A stretch of 64,000 bases of DNA from Kazachstania africana CBS 2517 (GCF_000304475.1 NC_018941.1:496001-560000), one strand, 5' to 3'; positions 10,978 through 24,527 are shown, counted from the stretch's first letter. Notes: generated from the letters alone by a model not told the origin. A program made the numbers and translations.

Positions 10978-11062
10978 AGCCCTAACAAAATCCGACCCAA
11001 ACCTAACAAAAATTTAAGCAAATTCCGGGCAATGAGTCACTAACCCTAATATTCAGCCCTAA
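10978..11062 (+). promoter_or_regulatory. Cluster of three Tbf1-type sites (ARCCCTAA)
   Basis: Three exact matches to the Tbf1 consensus ARCCCTAA lie in one orientation: AGCCCTAA at 10978-10985, AACCCTAA at 11042-11049 and AGCCCTAA at 11055-11062. A decayed copy lacking one C (AACCTAA) sits near 11001-11007, and the 10-mer CCTAACAAAA occurs twice, at 10981 and 11002. Tbf1 is a Myb-domain general regulatory factor that binds this telobox sequence at promoters in S. cerevisiae. Binding here is inferred from sequence only. Confidence 0.6.
11033..11039. promoter_or_regulatory. Candidate Gcn4/bZIP site TGAGTCA
   Basis: An exact TGASTCA-type heptamer inside the Tbf1-type cluster, about 180 bases upstream of the CCA1 start. 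A heptamer of this kind can occur by chance, so amino-acid-starvation control of CCA1 is only a suggestion. Confidence 0.35.
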
Positions 11063-11712
11063 AATTTCTTTTCTTCGAAAAAAAAATTTTTTTTGGGCAA
11101 AAATTACCATTTTAGGAAAGTAGCAGGGCGAAAAAGAAATTCTACCTTCTTTTTAAGGGAATATTACTTTATTAAGATCGATGAGGAAAGATTTTGGTCT
11201 TTGGCCCAAAAAAAAAAAAATTTGGTTCAAAGGGGAGAGATGCTAAAAAAAAACTTCAACATAAATCATATAGAAGGGCATAAAGTGATATTATAGTAGT
11301 GGGAAGGACTATATTGATACGAAGTTTCTAGAAAGAAATATTTAGCTCTATCGATCATACTGTTAGGTTCCAAATTTGGTACACTGTGAAACTTTATTTT
11401 TCATCGCTGGTACCTTACAACCCCTTCATCTCATCGCAACATTTTTTGGCAAGAAAAAAAAATTAAATAAGGAGAACATAGAACTCTTATATCAGATCTC
11501 TGATTTTTTTTAGTCAGCCAAATCTTGTTGAGTTCATTTTGATAATAGCGCTAGGTGTCTTACAGCTCAAGTGGGCTACAGTTTTACTTTGTCTTCAAAT
11601 AGTATTATTGGCCGAATAGGAGAATTTATTATCAAAGAGAAAAGAATAAGACTATAACAAGAAGACTTTCACTTGCGTGAATAAAAAAATACAAGAGAAA
11701 GATTCATTTTAA

Positions 11713-14424
<2,712 letters not shown>

Positions 14425-14627
14425 TATCTTATATATTTTTGTTTATACCCATATTTATATACTTCTAATAATATTATTTATCAAGAATTTATTATCATCT
14501 CATCTGTCTGGATGACTGCAGAAAGTTTAGTCGATGGCTAATTTCGAGTATCGGTGATTGAATAAAAAAAACGCATAGAAATCATTATGTCAAACGAGAA
14601 AGATCATCGATATAGAAGAGTTAGGCG

Positions 14628-15332
14628 ATGCTTCCAAGGATCAATCCATTGAGATTGTTGTTGCTTGGTGCACCAGGCTCTGGTAAAGGCACACAGACAA
14701 AGAAGTTGAAAAAATTACTTCCAAATATATTGGCTATATCTTCCGGAGATCTACTTCGAGAACAAGTGACGAAGCGCACTAAGCTTGGTAAGGAAGTCCT
14801 ACAATACATAGAGAGGGGAGAATTGGTACCAGATGGCTTGATATCAAGATTTGTTACTGCACAGTTATTGAAAACAAAATCAGAAAGCGCACAAGAGCAA
14901 GTGCAGTGGCTATTAGATGGATTTCCTCGAAACTTGGACCAAGCTAGGTCATTCCAAAATACTTTAAGGGTATTAAATATGCCATTGAGTAATGTAATCG
15001 AATTGAAGGTTCCTAAGTCACGCATCCTAGAAAGGTTGGCTAGCAGATATATTCATGAAGCAAGCGGTAGGACATACAACCTCTCATATAATCCACCAAA
15101 AACTCCAGGAGTAGATGATTTAACCGGCGATCCATTGGTAAAAAGAGTTGATGATTCCCAAGTGGGTGTGATTACCAGAAGACTAGACGATTACGATAAG
15201 TTCATTACTCCATTGAGAAACTATTATAATGAACTCGGTATCCTCTCCACTGTCTCCGGTGATACATCAGATGAAATCTTCCCACAAATTTTACAAGTAC
15301 TAAACCTAAATGCAGCCCCAGCTTCAACCTAA
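14628..15332 (+). CDS. ADK2: Mitochondrial GTP:AMP phosphotransferase (adenylate kinase family)
   Basis: Mitochondrial matrix adenylate kinase isozyme that phosphorylates AMP, with GTP preferred in S. cerevisiae Adk2. The P-loop GAPGSGKGTQ begins at residue 14, followed by SSGDLLREQ, LLDGFPRNLDQA, RYIHEASGRTYNL and the LID-type segment NPPKTPGVDDLTGDPLVKR. The LID lacks zinc-binding cysteines, as in long fungal isozymes. The 234 residues compare with 225 in S. cerevisiae. The short N terminus MLPRINPLRLLLL is basic and hydrophobic and may act as an uncleaved import signal. It lies 203 bases downstream of RPH1 on the same strand, as in YER169W-YER170W. Confidence 0.93.
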   Translation: MLPRINPLRLLLLGAPGSGKGTQTKKLKKLLPNILAISSGDLLREQVTKRTKLGKEVLQYIERGELVPDGLISRFVTAQLLKTKSESAQEQVQWLLDGFPRNLDQARSFQNTLRVLNMPLSNVIELKVPKSRILERLASRYIHEASGRTYNLSYNPPKTPGVDDLTGDPLVKRVDDSQVGVITRRLDDYDKFITPLRNYYNELGILSTVSGDTSDEIFPQILQVLNLNAAPAST

Positions 15333-15418
15333 TTTAATTAGATTCATTAGGACTGTTTGATGAAGCTTATCTCCTTTTAAATTAGTCGATGAGGTCGCAT
15401 GTCTATGCATTTTCCTAA

Positions 15419-15426
15419 TCACGTGA
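15419..15426. promoter_or_regulatory. Candidate Cbf1 site TCACGTGA
   Basis: A perfect palindromic E-box, preceded by A so that it also fits RTCACRTG, about 140 bases upstream of the RAD3 start in the ADK2-RAD3 gap. Cbf1 or Pho4-type factors bind this core in yeasts. It resembles a centromere CDEI, but no CDEIII follows. Confidence 0.45.
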
Positions 15427-15566
15427 TAAGTTCGACTTTTTTGAAATATTTTGATATATTTCTATCTTGTATATATTGGAACATCCCATATTGAGAATTA
15501 ATTCTGGTATTAATAATCAGAGGAATTGCTCATTATATACCCAGCTTTCTCCTAATACTAGTAAAG

Positions 15567-17906
15567 ATGAAGTTTTTTATAGATGATTTACCGGTTCTCT
15601 TTCCTTATCCAAAGATTTATCCTGAACAGTACCAGTACATGTGTGATATTAAAAAAACTCTGGATGCCGGAGGTAACAGTATCTTAGAAATGCCTTCAGG
15701 GACAGGGAAGACTGTCTCATTATTATCTCTATCGGTTGCATATCAGATGCACTATCCAGAACACAGGAAGATCATATATTGTTCCCGTACCATGTCGGAA
15801 ATTGAGAAAACTTTGGTAGAATTGGAAAATTTGATGGATTATAGATCCCGTGAACTAGGCTACGTCGAGGAATTCAGAGGACTTGGATTAACGTCAAGAA
15901 AAAATTTATGTCTACATCCCGTGGTGAGTAAAGAAAGGAAAGGTACAGTGGTGGATGAAAAATGTCGTCGCTTAACCAATGGTGTCAACAAACGAAAGTT
16001 ACAGGAAAATCCTGATGCTACCGATGCTGAATTATGTGAATACCATGAAAACTTGTACGATATGGAGGTAGAGAATTATTTACCAAAGGGTGTCTTTTCA
16101 TTTGAAAAATTGATCAAATATGCTGAAGAAAAAACTATCTGTCCATATTTTATTGTACGTCGTATGATCTCATTATGTAATATCATCGTCTATTCATATC
16201 ATTATCTGCTAGATCCAAAAATTGCTGAAAGAGTGTCGAATGAAGTCTCTAAAGATAGTATTGTCATTTTCGATGAAGCTCACAATATCGATAATGTTTG
16301 TATAGAGTCATTGTCATTAGACTTGACAAACGATGTGCTTAGGAGAGCAACGAAGGGTGCCAATGCATTAGAAGGTAGGATAGAAGAAGTACGTAAGGCT
16401 GATTCAAAAAAATTACAAGACGAATATGATAAACTAGTTCAAGGTTTACATGCTGATGATATCCTGACTGTTGCTGAAGAACCCTTTGTTGAAACTCCTG
16501 TATTATCGCAAGATCTGTTGAAGGAGGCAATTCCTGGTAATATAAGAAGGGCCGAACATTTTATCTCGTTCTTAAAGAGACTTATAGAGTATCTGAAAAC
16601 GAGAATGAAGGTCTTGCATGTGATCTCAGAAACGCCAAAATCTTTTCTTCAGCATTTGAAACAGTTGACTTTTATTGATAGGAAACCATTGAGATTCTGT
16701 TCAGAACGTCTCTCTTTACTGGTTAGAACATTGGAAGTGACCGAGGTGGAAGATTTCACGGCTCTGAAAGATATTGCAACTTTTGCAACATTAATTTCTA
16801 CTTATGAAGATGGTTTCACCTTAATTATCGAGCCATATGAAATTGAAAATGCTGCGGTTCCTAATCCTATAATGAGATTTTCCTGTCTTGATGCATCAAT
16901 TGCAATAAAACCGGTATTTGAAAAGTTTTCCTCCGTAATTATTACCTCAGGAACTATATCACCTTTAGATATGTATCCAAGAATGTTAAATTTCGAAACA
17001 ATCCTTCAAAAATCTTACTCAATGACACTAGATAAAAAATCATTTTTACCCATGATTATCACAAAAGGGTCAGATCAAGTGGCCATTTCTTCCAGATTTG
17101 AAATCAGAAATGATCCAAGTATTGTTCGTAATTACGGTTCTATGCTGGTGGAATTTGCAAAGATTACTCCAGACGGGATGGTGGTCTTTTTCCCCTCATA
17201 TCTGTATATGGAGAGTATTGTTTCGATGTGGCAAACAATGGGTATATTAGACGAAGTATGGAAGCACAAACTGATTTTGGTCGAAACACCGGATGCTCAA
17301 GAAACGTCCCTAGCTTTGGAGACATATAGAAAAGCTTGTTCCAATGGTAGAGGTGCCATACTTTTATCTGTTGCCAGAGGAAAAGTTTCTGAAGGTATCG
17401 ATTTTGATCATCATTACGGTAGAACTGTGCTGATGATCGGTATCCCTTTCCAATATACGGAATCACGTATCCTAAAAGCTCGTTTAGAGTTTTTAAGAGA
17501 AAACTATCAAATCAGAGAAAATGATTTCCTGTCGTTCGATGCAATGAGACATGCTGCACAATGTTTGGGTAGAGTCTTGAGAGGTAAAGATGATTATGGG
17601 GTAATGGTGTTGGCAGATCGTAGATTTTCAAGGAAGAAAAATCAACTACCAAAATGGATTGCACAGGGTCTATCAGACGCAGATTTGAATCTCTCGACTG
17701 ATATGGCTATTTCAAATACAAAACAGTTTTTAAGAACAATGGCCCAACCAACAAATCCAAAGGATCAGGAAGGTGTATCTGTTTGGAGTTTAGATGATTT
17801 GACTAAGTTTCAACAAAGCCATCAACAAAAGACGAACAATGGCAATCAGATGGCTAATATTGACAAGGAAAATGTTGATCAAGAGGGTGACACTGTGATG
17901 GGTTAA
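15567..17906 (+). CDS. RAD3: TFIIH 5'-3' DNA helicase Rad3 (XPD)
   Basis: Essential ATP-dependent 5'-3' helicase of TFIIH, needed for nucleotide excision repair and transcription initiation. The 779 residues match S. cerevisiae (778). The Walker A segment MPSGTGKT has its lysine at position 48, as in S. cerevisiae. Four iron-sulphur cysteines are visible at about C115, C133, C157 and C192. The DEAH box is at about 236-239 (FDEAHNID). The C-terminal helicase motifs include ITSGTISPLDMYP, VARGKVSEGIDF and QCLGRVLRGKDDYG. The C-terminal tail is rich in Gln, Asn and acidic residues. It lies 234 bases after ADK2 and is convergent with BRR2. Confidence 0.97.
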   Translation: MKFFIDDLPVLFPYPKIYPEQYQYMCDIKKTLDAGGNSILEMPSGTGKTVSLLSLSVAYQMHYPEHRKIIYCSRTMSEIEKTLVELENLMDYRSRELGYVEEFRGLGLTSRKNLCLHPVVSKERKGTVVDEKCRRLTNGVNKRKLQENPDATDAELCEYHENLYDMEVENYLPKGVFSFEKLIKYAEEKTICPYFIVRRMISLCNIIVYSYHYLLDPKIAERVSNEVSKDSIVIFDEAHNIDNVCIESLSLDLTNDVLRRATKGANALEGRIEEVRKADSKKLQDEYDKLVQGLHADDILTVAEEPFVETPVLSQDLLKEAIPGNIRRAEHFISFLKRLIEYLKTRMKVLHVISETPKSFLQHLKQLTFIDRKPLRFCSERLSLLVRTLEVTEVEDFTALKDIATFATLISTYEDGFTLIIEPYEIENAAVPNPIMRFSCLDASIAIKPVFEKFSSVIITSGTISPLDMYPRMLNFETILQKSYSMTLDKKSFLPMIITKGSDQVAISSRFEIRNDPSIVRNYGSMLVEFAKITPDGMVVFFPSYLYMESIVSMWQTMGILDEVWKHKLILVETPDAQETSLALETYRKACSNGRGAILLSVARGKVSEGIDFDHHYGRTVLMIGIPFQYTESRILKARLEFLRENYQIRENDFLSFDAMRHAAQCLGRVLRGKDDYGVMVLADRRFSRKKNQLPKWIAQGLSDADLNLSTDMAISNTKQFLRTMAQPTNPKDQEGVSVWSLDDLTKFQQSHQQKTNNGNQMANIDKENVDQEGDTVMG

Positions 17907-18044
17907 AAGGACAAAAAGGTTATTAAATACTATGAAAATTCTGATTTAAATATTTACTTAATGTACTGAGGGATATTATTACTTTTTCTATATAATTTTC
18001 ATACATGCATCAAATTACAATCTTACATATTATTATTGCGTATT

Positions 18045-21000
18045 TTAAACAACTTCGACATTGAAGGAAATTTCCTTGTCAGCATCTAAATATGAGTCGC
18101 AAACGCTCCAAGCAGTTAGATCATATGAGCCTTTTTCATTTAGTGTAAATTCAACGTCAAAAGATTGGGTTTCCTCAGCTAATGAAACCTTTTTTATTGC
18201 ATAGAGTTCTCTTTTAGAGATACTTCCGATGACTATCCACCAGCTTTCTTGTTTATCATAAGGAAACCTTTCTGACACAACATCTAGAGTTTCTGGAACA
18301 TCATCTTTGGTTAACTGAACCGTAAGAGTTCTTGGAGTATCTTGCTTTATAGGAGTTGCCGTATCAAGAGAATACTTCATTTCAATGTTTGGATAATTAT
18401 TAATAAAGTTGGCGACCGTAATTAACTTATTGTGCTCCAACTCCATAATGTATTCACGATCTTCATCTTCTAATGCCATGATATCGTACACAGTTTCAAT
18501 CTTCTTTTCAGAGCACTTGGCTAAAATAGTATCATCGAAGAACGGTATCTGTCTTAATGGACTGTCCACATCCCAGACAGCTTGAACTAACATCTGAGAC
18601 ACATCCATGGCTATTGTAGCATTTAAATATCCTTCACTTGCAAGTAAATCGACAATGGCATTAATCAAAGGAAGAGCTCTTTTCAGAACTGATGCCAAAT
18701 CCTGTTGAAGCTCGAGCGATAATCCTAATCTTGAAAAATATGCCTGCAGAAGGACAAAAACCTTGAATTTAGTAAATTCAGTTCTTGCGTTACCAGAAAA
18801 CTTCAAAGGGCACAGATTATGCAATTTTAACAGCTTTGAATAGTCATCCTCTCTTGCTGGAAGATTAGTAAATTCGTTTGCACCAGCCAAAATCTCAACA
18901 ATGTCTCTAAGGGTCGAATTACGTGATAGAGACTTTGAGAATGAATGCATGGTGTAAAAAGACAGTTGATAATGGGAGCATATAAGCGCCCCATTGAGGG
19001 GTTCGATTGATTCGATATTTTCTGACTCGCCATTTTGTTCATCTTCCTGTTCAGGTAAGCCGCCCATGTCTAATTCAATCAGTGATGCATCAACTAAATC
19101 TTTCAATGTCGACTCTACCAGTTCTGTCAAGAATGCTGATATTCCATGTGAAGAAGAGTCTTTAACACCATAGAAGCTTGGATTTGCATGGATTCTTCGG
19201 AAAAAATAAGTGTACGTTATCCAATCGATACAATCTTGTTTGCTTCTTATTATTTTATTATTGATCTCATTTATAAAAGTGTCGTGCAAATAAAAGTACA
19301 TGAAACTTTCAATTGGAAGAGATTCAGAAAGAAATTTTTTGTAATAATTTTTCCTATTGGATGTGGTTAGTACAGTTACCTTTGCAGGGGCTATCATATT
19401 AGTACTTTTAGCATTACCAACCATCTCAAGAAGCTCATTAACCGAGTAATTGACATATCTCTGTTCGGTGCTTTCAAAGAACTGCGTCCCTAAAATAACG
19501 ATATTAGTTGAAGTTAAAGATTCATCGTGACACTCTCTTTCAATTAATAAAAGGGATAATATTCCTTGTTGGTAAAGCTCCACTATAATTCTTCTGTCAT
19601 TTGCGTCCATTGCCTTGTACAACATACCTACCCCGTTTGCCAACATATTTTTGAGAGCTTTCTCATGGACGGCAGTGGTGAAAGGTTGTAGCTCATCAAA
19701 GGTGAATTCAGGTATCTCTAATCTGTTAGACTTACTGATATGAGATAATCTAGAAAAGACTCTTATACACTCTTTCCGGGTTGGCACATAAATAATAGCG
19801 GTGGAGTTACTTGACATCGTTTCCAGAGCAGTTTTAAAAGCTAGATCTATCATTGGTATGGTTGCGTGTGTATCTTCTCCAATATTAAAGGCCTGCAAAT
19901 GAACCTGAAGAGGATTAATTCTCACTTCGGGTGAAAAATTGTAAATGTTCTCTTTTTTTACACCTATCCAGTCTGAAAAATCTCGAGCATTTGATAAGCA
20001 CGTTGATAGCGCTACAATTCTCATGCTCTTCTCCAATTGGATTGAGATGAACATCATCCTCGATATTACATTTTCGTAGACAGCACCTTGTATGCCATTG
20101 CCAACTTGATGTGCATCATCAAAAATTAGCAGTTCTAAGGCATGGATACTCTTACGTTGTCTCCATCTTCGAGATACAAGATCAAATTGTTCTGGTGTAG
20201 ACAATATCAAATGGCTAGTATTGATTAACCGTAAATTGGTGGGAGTGTTGTCTCCTAGCTTGTGTATTACCTTACCACCAGCAACCTTCGAAAGTCTATG
20301 ATTCCAATCTTCGTATAATCGGTCTATTTGGACTTGGGAGGGGCAAATGTAAAGAATCCTTCCCTTATTTTGTCTCCAAATATTCATGATTGCTACCTCT
20401 GCTAATGATGTCTTTCCTGAACCTTTGGTGGCCCCAATAAAGATATTTTCATTAGAATGATAGAGCACATCAAAGATATTGCTTTGAATTTTGTTAAAGG
20501 CCTCGAAACTCAAAATAGAGGAAAACTCTTCGTTTTCAAGAGCCGCTGTAGATACTAGAGGTAAATCCTCTAAATCAGTAGGAGGTGGGAATTTCTTGGG
20601 CATTTGAACATTACTCATGGAGGTAGCAAGTTGGAATTCAGAGTGAAGCCACTTTTCAGAAATGACACTGATAAAATAATTTGGTGGAAGCCTCTTTTGT
20701 TGTGAAGGCGTTAACTGGATCGAGAATTGAAAAATTTGTTCTCTTCCAATACTCTCAGAGGTTAAAAGAAATGATTGACTATACAATATTTCGTTCCCAT
20801 CCGTATCTTCTACAAGAAGAATAAACGCTTCTGCAGAGCCGTGAACTTTACTGTCCCATAACCAATTACCTAGCACCTCTACCTCGAAGCTTATTAAACT
20901 TGCAGTTATTGGTTGTACATTAGAGTTCAATGAAATTTTCGGAAATCTCTGCAATAAATCAAACACGAGTTTACTATGCTTTTCTGATCTGATAGTACGA

Positions 21001-24000
21001 CCCACTTCCATTGGTGAACTCAATTTTAAGTATTCGGTCCAGGGTAGATTTGAGGCCTCTGTTCTCTTTATCACATCCAAAGGACATTTCCGGAATTGTC
21101 TGAGTGGGGAATTCGTGATCCACATTCTTCTTTCGACAGACTTACATAAAGTCAGCAGCAGTCTAGTGGATTTAGCCCAAGACTTTTTTAGACAAACCTC
21201 ATACATTGCTCTCAATAATCTTCCAGCATTTTGATGAACAAAAACCATATCAGAATTCAAGGCAAATCCATCGAATGAGAGCTTTGAAATATAAGCTTGT
21301 AAGAGTACATTTATTTTGGTCAATGGACTTTCAATGTCATCTTTGATTGGAATTGGTACTTTTTCAAAAAGCTCCTTTAATTCCCTCCTTTCTTCTATTC
21401 TAGTGGATATGTATTTGAATTCATCAGCCATGGAAAATACTCTAAAGACGTCCATTAATGCACTGTTTCCGCTAAGTTCGCGACTGAATAGGTTCATAGA
21501 AGAATAGTTTATGTAAAAATATGACGCTATGCGACCTAAGTCTGTTGGTTCTACCAGTGCTTCCTCAGGATTGTATAGAATAAGCCCTTGTTCATGTAAA
21601 ATATGAAAGGCAGTATGCACAAGACTTTCTCTATAAGAATACAAATTAAAATCATCATCTGGTATAGTGACATTATACAGTTCTGGAGCTGTCAACATTC
21701 TGACATATAGATACGTGAAGCTCAACCAATCTACTGCGTCAGCTCTGCTTTTAATGCTACCGGAAACAACTTCTGCGTTGATATTATCTATCAATTTTGA
21801 AACAAATCTAGATTCAATGGGTAGTTGTTGGTTCAAAACTGCCAGGTAATACTGTACATCACTTTGGTTAGTTATGATAATACCTTCCCCATTAGTGTCA
21901 TAACGTGGCCTACCTGCTCTACCAAGCATTTGTAGAATATCTTGGGGGGATAACTGCTCCCAGTCACCTTTCTCAGGCGAGTAGACATCTGTTCCTTTGA
22001 TAATCACAGTATGTGCAGGTAAATTTACACCCCACGCTAAAGTGGCGGTAGAAACCAAAATCTGGAGTACGCCATCCGCAAATAAGTCTTCGGACAATGC
22101 TCTATCATTCTTAGACAAACCAGCATGATGGATTCCAATACCATATTTCAAAATCGGTTTGAGGGCGGGGCTTTCAACATTTTCAGATTCAGACTCCAAA
22201 ATTGCTTTCGATCCTGAGGATGACTTTAATAACTTCTCGTGTTGATCGTTTTCAAGAAGCTTATCCTTTAGCCATTTTGCCGTTCGGATAGTGTCCTTCC
22301 TTGAATGCACAAAAACAATTATTTGATGATTTTCTGTTAGCGATTCAACTACCTTATCATAACAAGCATCATTCATCGCGCTGCGTCGTTTAAGCGGGCT
22401 TTTTTCTTTTACACCACAGAATTGTTGCGCCAATGGGCATGGTCTGAAGGAGGAACTAAAGTAAAAAACATGGTCTTCAGGTACACGCAAAAATCTTGCA
22501 ACGTCTCTGTAATTTGGAAGAGTTGCTGACAACGCAACTAGACGAGGCCGTTCGATTACTTGAGCAGACCATAAAGTTCTTGCCACGATGCTTTCTAAAA
22601 CAGGACCCCTTTGGTCATGGAGCAAATGAACCTCATCAATGATAATCAAACGGACAAGCTGTGCGAAGGAAGATTCATCCATTTTTCTTGTAATAATATC
22701 CCATTTCTCAGGTGTTGTAACCAGAATTTGGGTCTCTGCAATTTGTTGCTTAGTGAGTCTAGTATCACCTGTTAACTCAGCTACTTTTATACCAAGATAC
22801 GATAACCTTCTCTGGAACTCTCTTACTTGCTCTTGAACCAAAGCTTTGAGAGGGGCAATATAGACTACTTTGAACCTCTTGAGATCTACCTTTTGAGTAC
22901 GTGTATCGAAAAAAGCTGACATGGTTTGTAGTACAGTAAGCATTGCAATATTAGTCTTACCTGCACCGGTAGGAGCGCATACTAAAAGGTTGTCGTCACT
23001 ATGAAATGCATTATCGAAAACTTTGGACTGAATAGCATTGAACGTGTCCGTTTCAGCAGAGGGAAAAGAGTTCCTTGCCCAGTCAGGTAATGAAGAGATT
23101 GGCAAAAGTTCGTAATTTATAGTCGCTTTTTGAGGCGGTGGGATATGAATTTCATCATAGGTTGGCTTTACACGCTTGAAAGAACCTTCTGGTAAAGATA
23201 CTTTACTAACGGTCATTAATTTGGGATTCTCTGCAAATGTAGAAGAATCTAGCTCGAGTATAGGTGGGAGTCTGTGTACACCGGTAGGTTTTCTTTTTTT
23301 GTAAGATTTCAAACCTTGGCTTGAATAACTTTCTGAAACATCATCAAATTTTCTTTTTCTCTCAGCGGTTTCGTTTCTCTCGTATTCTCTTACCAGATCG
23401 TCAAGACCTTTCATTAACATCTCGTCTAGTAACTGGGGAATGCTTTCTTCCTCGCAGCGTGACAGTCTTAAACCCCATAGTAGTTTCGATTGGTGCTTTA
23501 ATATAAATTCAGATAACTTGAGATGTTCGAAGTCGAGAAGTTCCGATAAAGTTTTTCTCAATTTTTTGGAATCATACTCTGTCGTTTCTAGCTCATGAAT
23601 AATTCTTTGTTGCAGATCATCTTGAACTTTTGAGCTATTTGTTTCTCTTTTTATCAGAGAACCAACATAAGCTTCATTAATCAGGTAAATTGGTGGGATT
23701 CCGTCATTTGATGTTGAAAATATGAGAACTTCTTTTTCATCTTCATTGTACTCATCCCTCTTTTCTGCGTCATCTTTAGGTAAATTTTCTGTTGATATTT
23801 CATCTTCAAGATCCGAGAGCTGTTGTTCCAATGTATTTATGTATCGTTGCTCATCAGGCTCTGAATCACTATCTCCTAAGACAGGGATATTTTGGTCATT
23901 AGATTCGCTAGATTTAACATTAAAGTCAGTTATTTTTTTTGTCAACCTTACTAGATCATTAAAATCTGCCAAGCTTATTTTTATTTCAAGATTTTCCTCA

Positions 24001-24527
24001 ATTTTCTGTCTTTTACTGGATAAACTGGCATCTGAATAATTTTCATCACTTTTCAGTATCCTTATCAGTATATCTGCGGTACTCATTATTATGTCGTGTG
24101 GAATATCAGTACCTAATCTGTCAGACACCCACTGTAGTATCTCTCCATAGGTGTCCACATTTTCAGCATCATTTGGGCTATAGTTCAGCATTGAAGCATT
24201 CCCAAGATCCAAAACGTTTGAAGTCCTTAAATGTGAAGGAAATCTTGTAACCCTCCGTTCCTGTCTATTTAGGACAGAATCTGCTTCTTTTTTGGCCTTT
24301 TCTCTATCAGAATCACTCAAATCATTACGGGAGCCCATACCCATCTCTTTGGCCGATATTCTGCCACTCATTGACTTTGGAGTAGACATTTCAGCATCTT
24401 TTATTGGGTCTGTTTGTACAACTTGCAACCTTTTATCTGCTTTCAGTACCTTGTTAGACATCTCATCGTATCTATAAATCTCTCTTATCTTCTTGGATAC
24501 ATCTTTCTCTTCATTTTTGTTTGTCAT
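18045..24527 (-). CDS. BRR2: Spliceosomal U5 snRNP helicase Brr2
   Basis: Ski2-like RNA helicase of the U5 snRNP that unwinds U4/U6 during spliceosome activation. The 2160 residues are almost identical in length to S. cerevisiae Brr2 (2163). Two helicase cassettes are visible. The N-terminal one has APTGAGKTN near residue 515, DEVH and QMLGRAGRPRYD. The C-terminal one has the degenerate GATKGSGKTS near 1360 and DDAH, as expected for the less active second cassette. Each is followed by a Sec63-type region, the last ending with an immunoglobulin-like strand set. The acidic N-terminal region carries the plug-like segment. Promoter DNA is shared with RAD24 (197 bases). Confidence 0.96.
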   Translation of the reverse strand: MTNKNEEKDVSKKIREIYRYDEMSNKVLKADKRLQVVQTDPIKDAEMSTPKSMSGRISAKEMGMGSRNDLSDSDREKAKKEADSVLNRQERRVTRFPSHLRTSNVLDLGNASMLNYSPNDAENVDTYGEILQWVSDRLGTDIPHDIIMSTADILIRILKSDENYSDASLSSKRQKIEENLEIKISLADFNDLVRLTKKITDFNVKSSESNDQNIPVLGDSDSEPDEQRYINTLEQQLSDLEDEISTENLPKDDAEKRDEYNEDEKEVLIFSTSNDGIPPIYLINEAYVGSLIKRETNSSKVQDDLQQRIIHELETTEYDSKKLRKTLSELLDFEHLKLSEFILKHQSKLLWGLRLSRCEEESIPQLLDEMLMKGLDDLVREYERNETAERKRKFDDVSESYSSQGLKSYKKRKPTGVHRLPPILELDSSTFAENPKLMTVSKVSLPEGSFKRVKPTYDEIHIPPPQKATINYELLPISSLPDWARNSFPSAETDTFNAIQSKVFDNAFHSDDNLLVCAPTGAGKTNIAMLTVLQTMSAFFDTRTQKVDLKRFKVVYIAPLKALVQEQVREFQRRLSYLGIKVAELTGDTRLTKQQIAETQILVTTPEKWDIITRKMDESSFAQLVRLIIIDEVHLLHDQRGPVLESIVARTLWSAQVIERPRLVALSATLPNYRDVARFLRVPEDHVFYFSSSFRPCPLAQQFCGVKEKSPLKRRSAMNDACYDKVVESLTENHQIIVFVHSRKDTIRTAKWLKDKLLENDQHEKLLKSSSGSKAILESESENVESPALKPILKYGIGIHHAGLSKNDRALSEDLFADGVLQILVSTATLAWGVNLPAHTVIIKGTDVYSPEKGDWEQLSPQDILQMLGRAGRPRYDTNGEGIIITNQSDVQYYLAVLNQQLPIESRFVSKLIDNINAEVVSGSIKSRADAVDWLSFTYLYVRMLTAPELYNVTIPDDDFNLYSYRESLVHTAFHILHEQGLILYNPEEALVEPTDLGRIASYFYINYSSMNLFSRELSGNSALMDVFRVFSMADEFKYISTRIEERRELKELFEKVPIPIKDDIESPLTKINVLLQAYISKLSFDGFALNSDMVFVHQNAGRLLRAMYEVCLKKSWAKSTRLLLTLCKSVERRMWITNSPLRQFRKCPLDVIKRTEASNLPWTEYLKLSSPMEVGRTIRSEKHSKLVFDLLQRFPKISLNSNVQPITASLISFEVEVLGNWLWDSKVHGSAEAFILLVEDTDGNEILYSQSFLLTSESIGREQIFQFSIQLTPSQQKRLPPNYFISVISEKWLHSEFQLATSMSNVQMPKKFPPPTDLEDLPLVSTAALENEEFSSILSFEAFNKIQSNIFDVLYHSNENIFIGATKGSGKTSLAEVAIMNIWRQNKGRILYICPSQVQIDRLYEDWNHRLSKVAGGKVIHKLGDNTPTNLRLINTSHLILSTPEQFDLVSRRWRQRKSIHALELLIFDDAHQVGNGIQGAVYENVISRMMFISIQLEKSMRIVALSTCLSNARDFSDWIGVKKENIYNFSPEVRINPLQVHLQAFNIGEDTHATIPMIDLAFKTALETMSSNSTAIIYVPTRKECIRVFSRLSHISKSNRLEIPEFTFDELQPFTTAVHEKALKNMLANGVGMLYKAMDANDRRIIVELYQQGILSLLLIERECHDESLTSTNIVILGTQFFESTEQRYVNYSVNELLEMVGNAKSTNMIAPAKVTVLTTSNRKNYYKKFLSESLPIESFMYFYLHDTFINEINNKIIRSKQDCIDWITYTYFFRRIHANPSFYGVKDSSSHGISAFLTELVESTLKDLVDASLIELDMGGLPEQEDEQNGESENIESIEPLNGALICSHYQLSFYTMHSFSKSLSRNSTLRDIVEILAGANEFTNLPAREDDYSKLLKLHNLCPLKFSGNARTEFTKFKVFVLLQAYFSRLGLSLELQQDLASVLKRALPLINAIVDLLASEGYLNATIAMDVSQMLVQAVWDVDSPLRQIPFFDDTILAKCSEKKIETVYDIMALEDEDREYIMELEHNKLITVANFINNYPNIEMKYSLDTATPIKQDTPRTLTVQLTKDDVPETLDVVSERFPYDKQESWWIVIGSISKRELYAIKKVSLAEETQSFDVEFTLNEKGSYDLTAWSVCDSYLDADKEISFNVEVV

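Noticed and set aside
15418..15540. RTCACRTG followed by AT-rich DNA, resembling centromere CDEI-CDEII
   Set aside because: No CDEIII (TGTTTNTG...TTCCGAA type) follows at 80-100 bases, and the site lies in the normal ADK2-RAD3 gap. A Cbf1-type promoter site is simpler.
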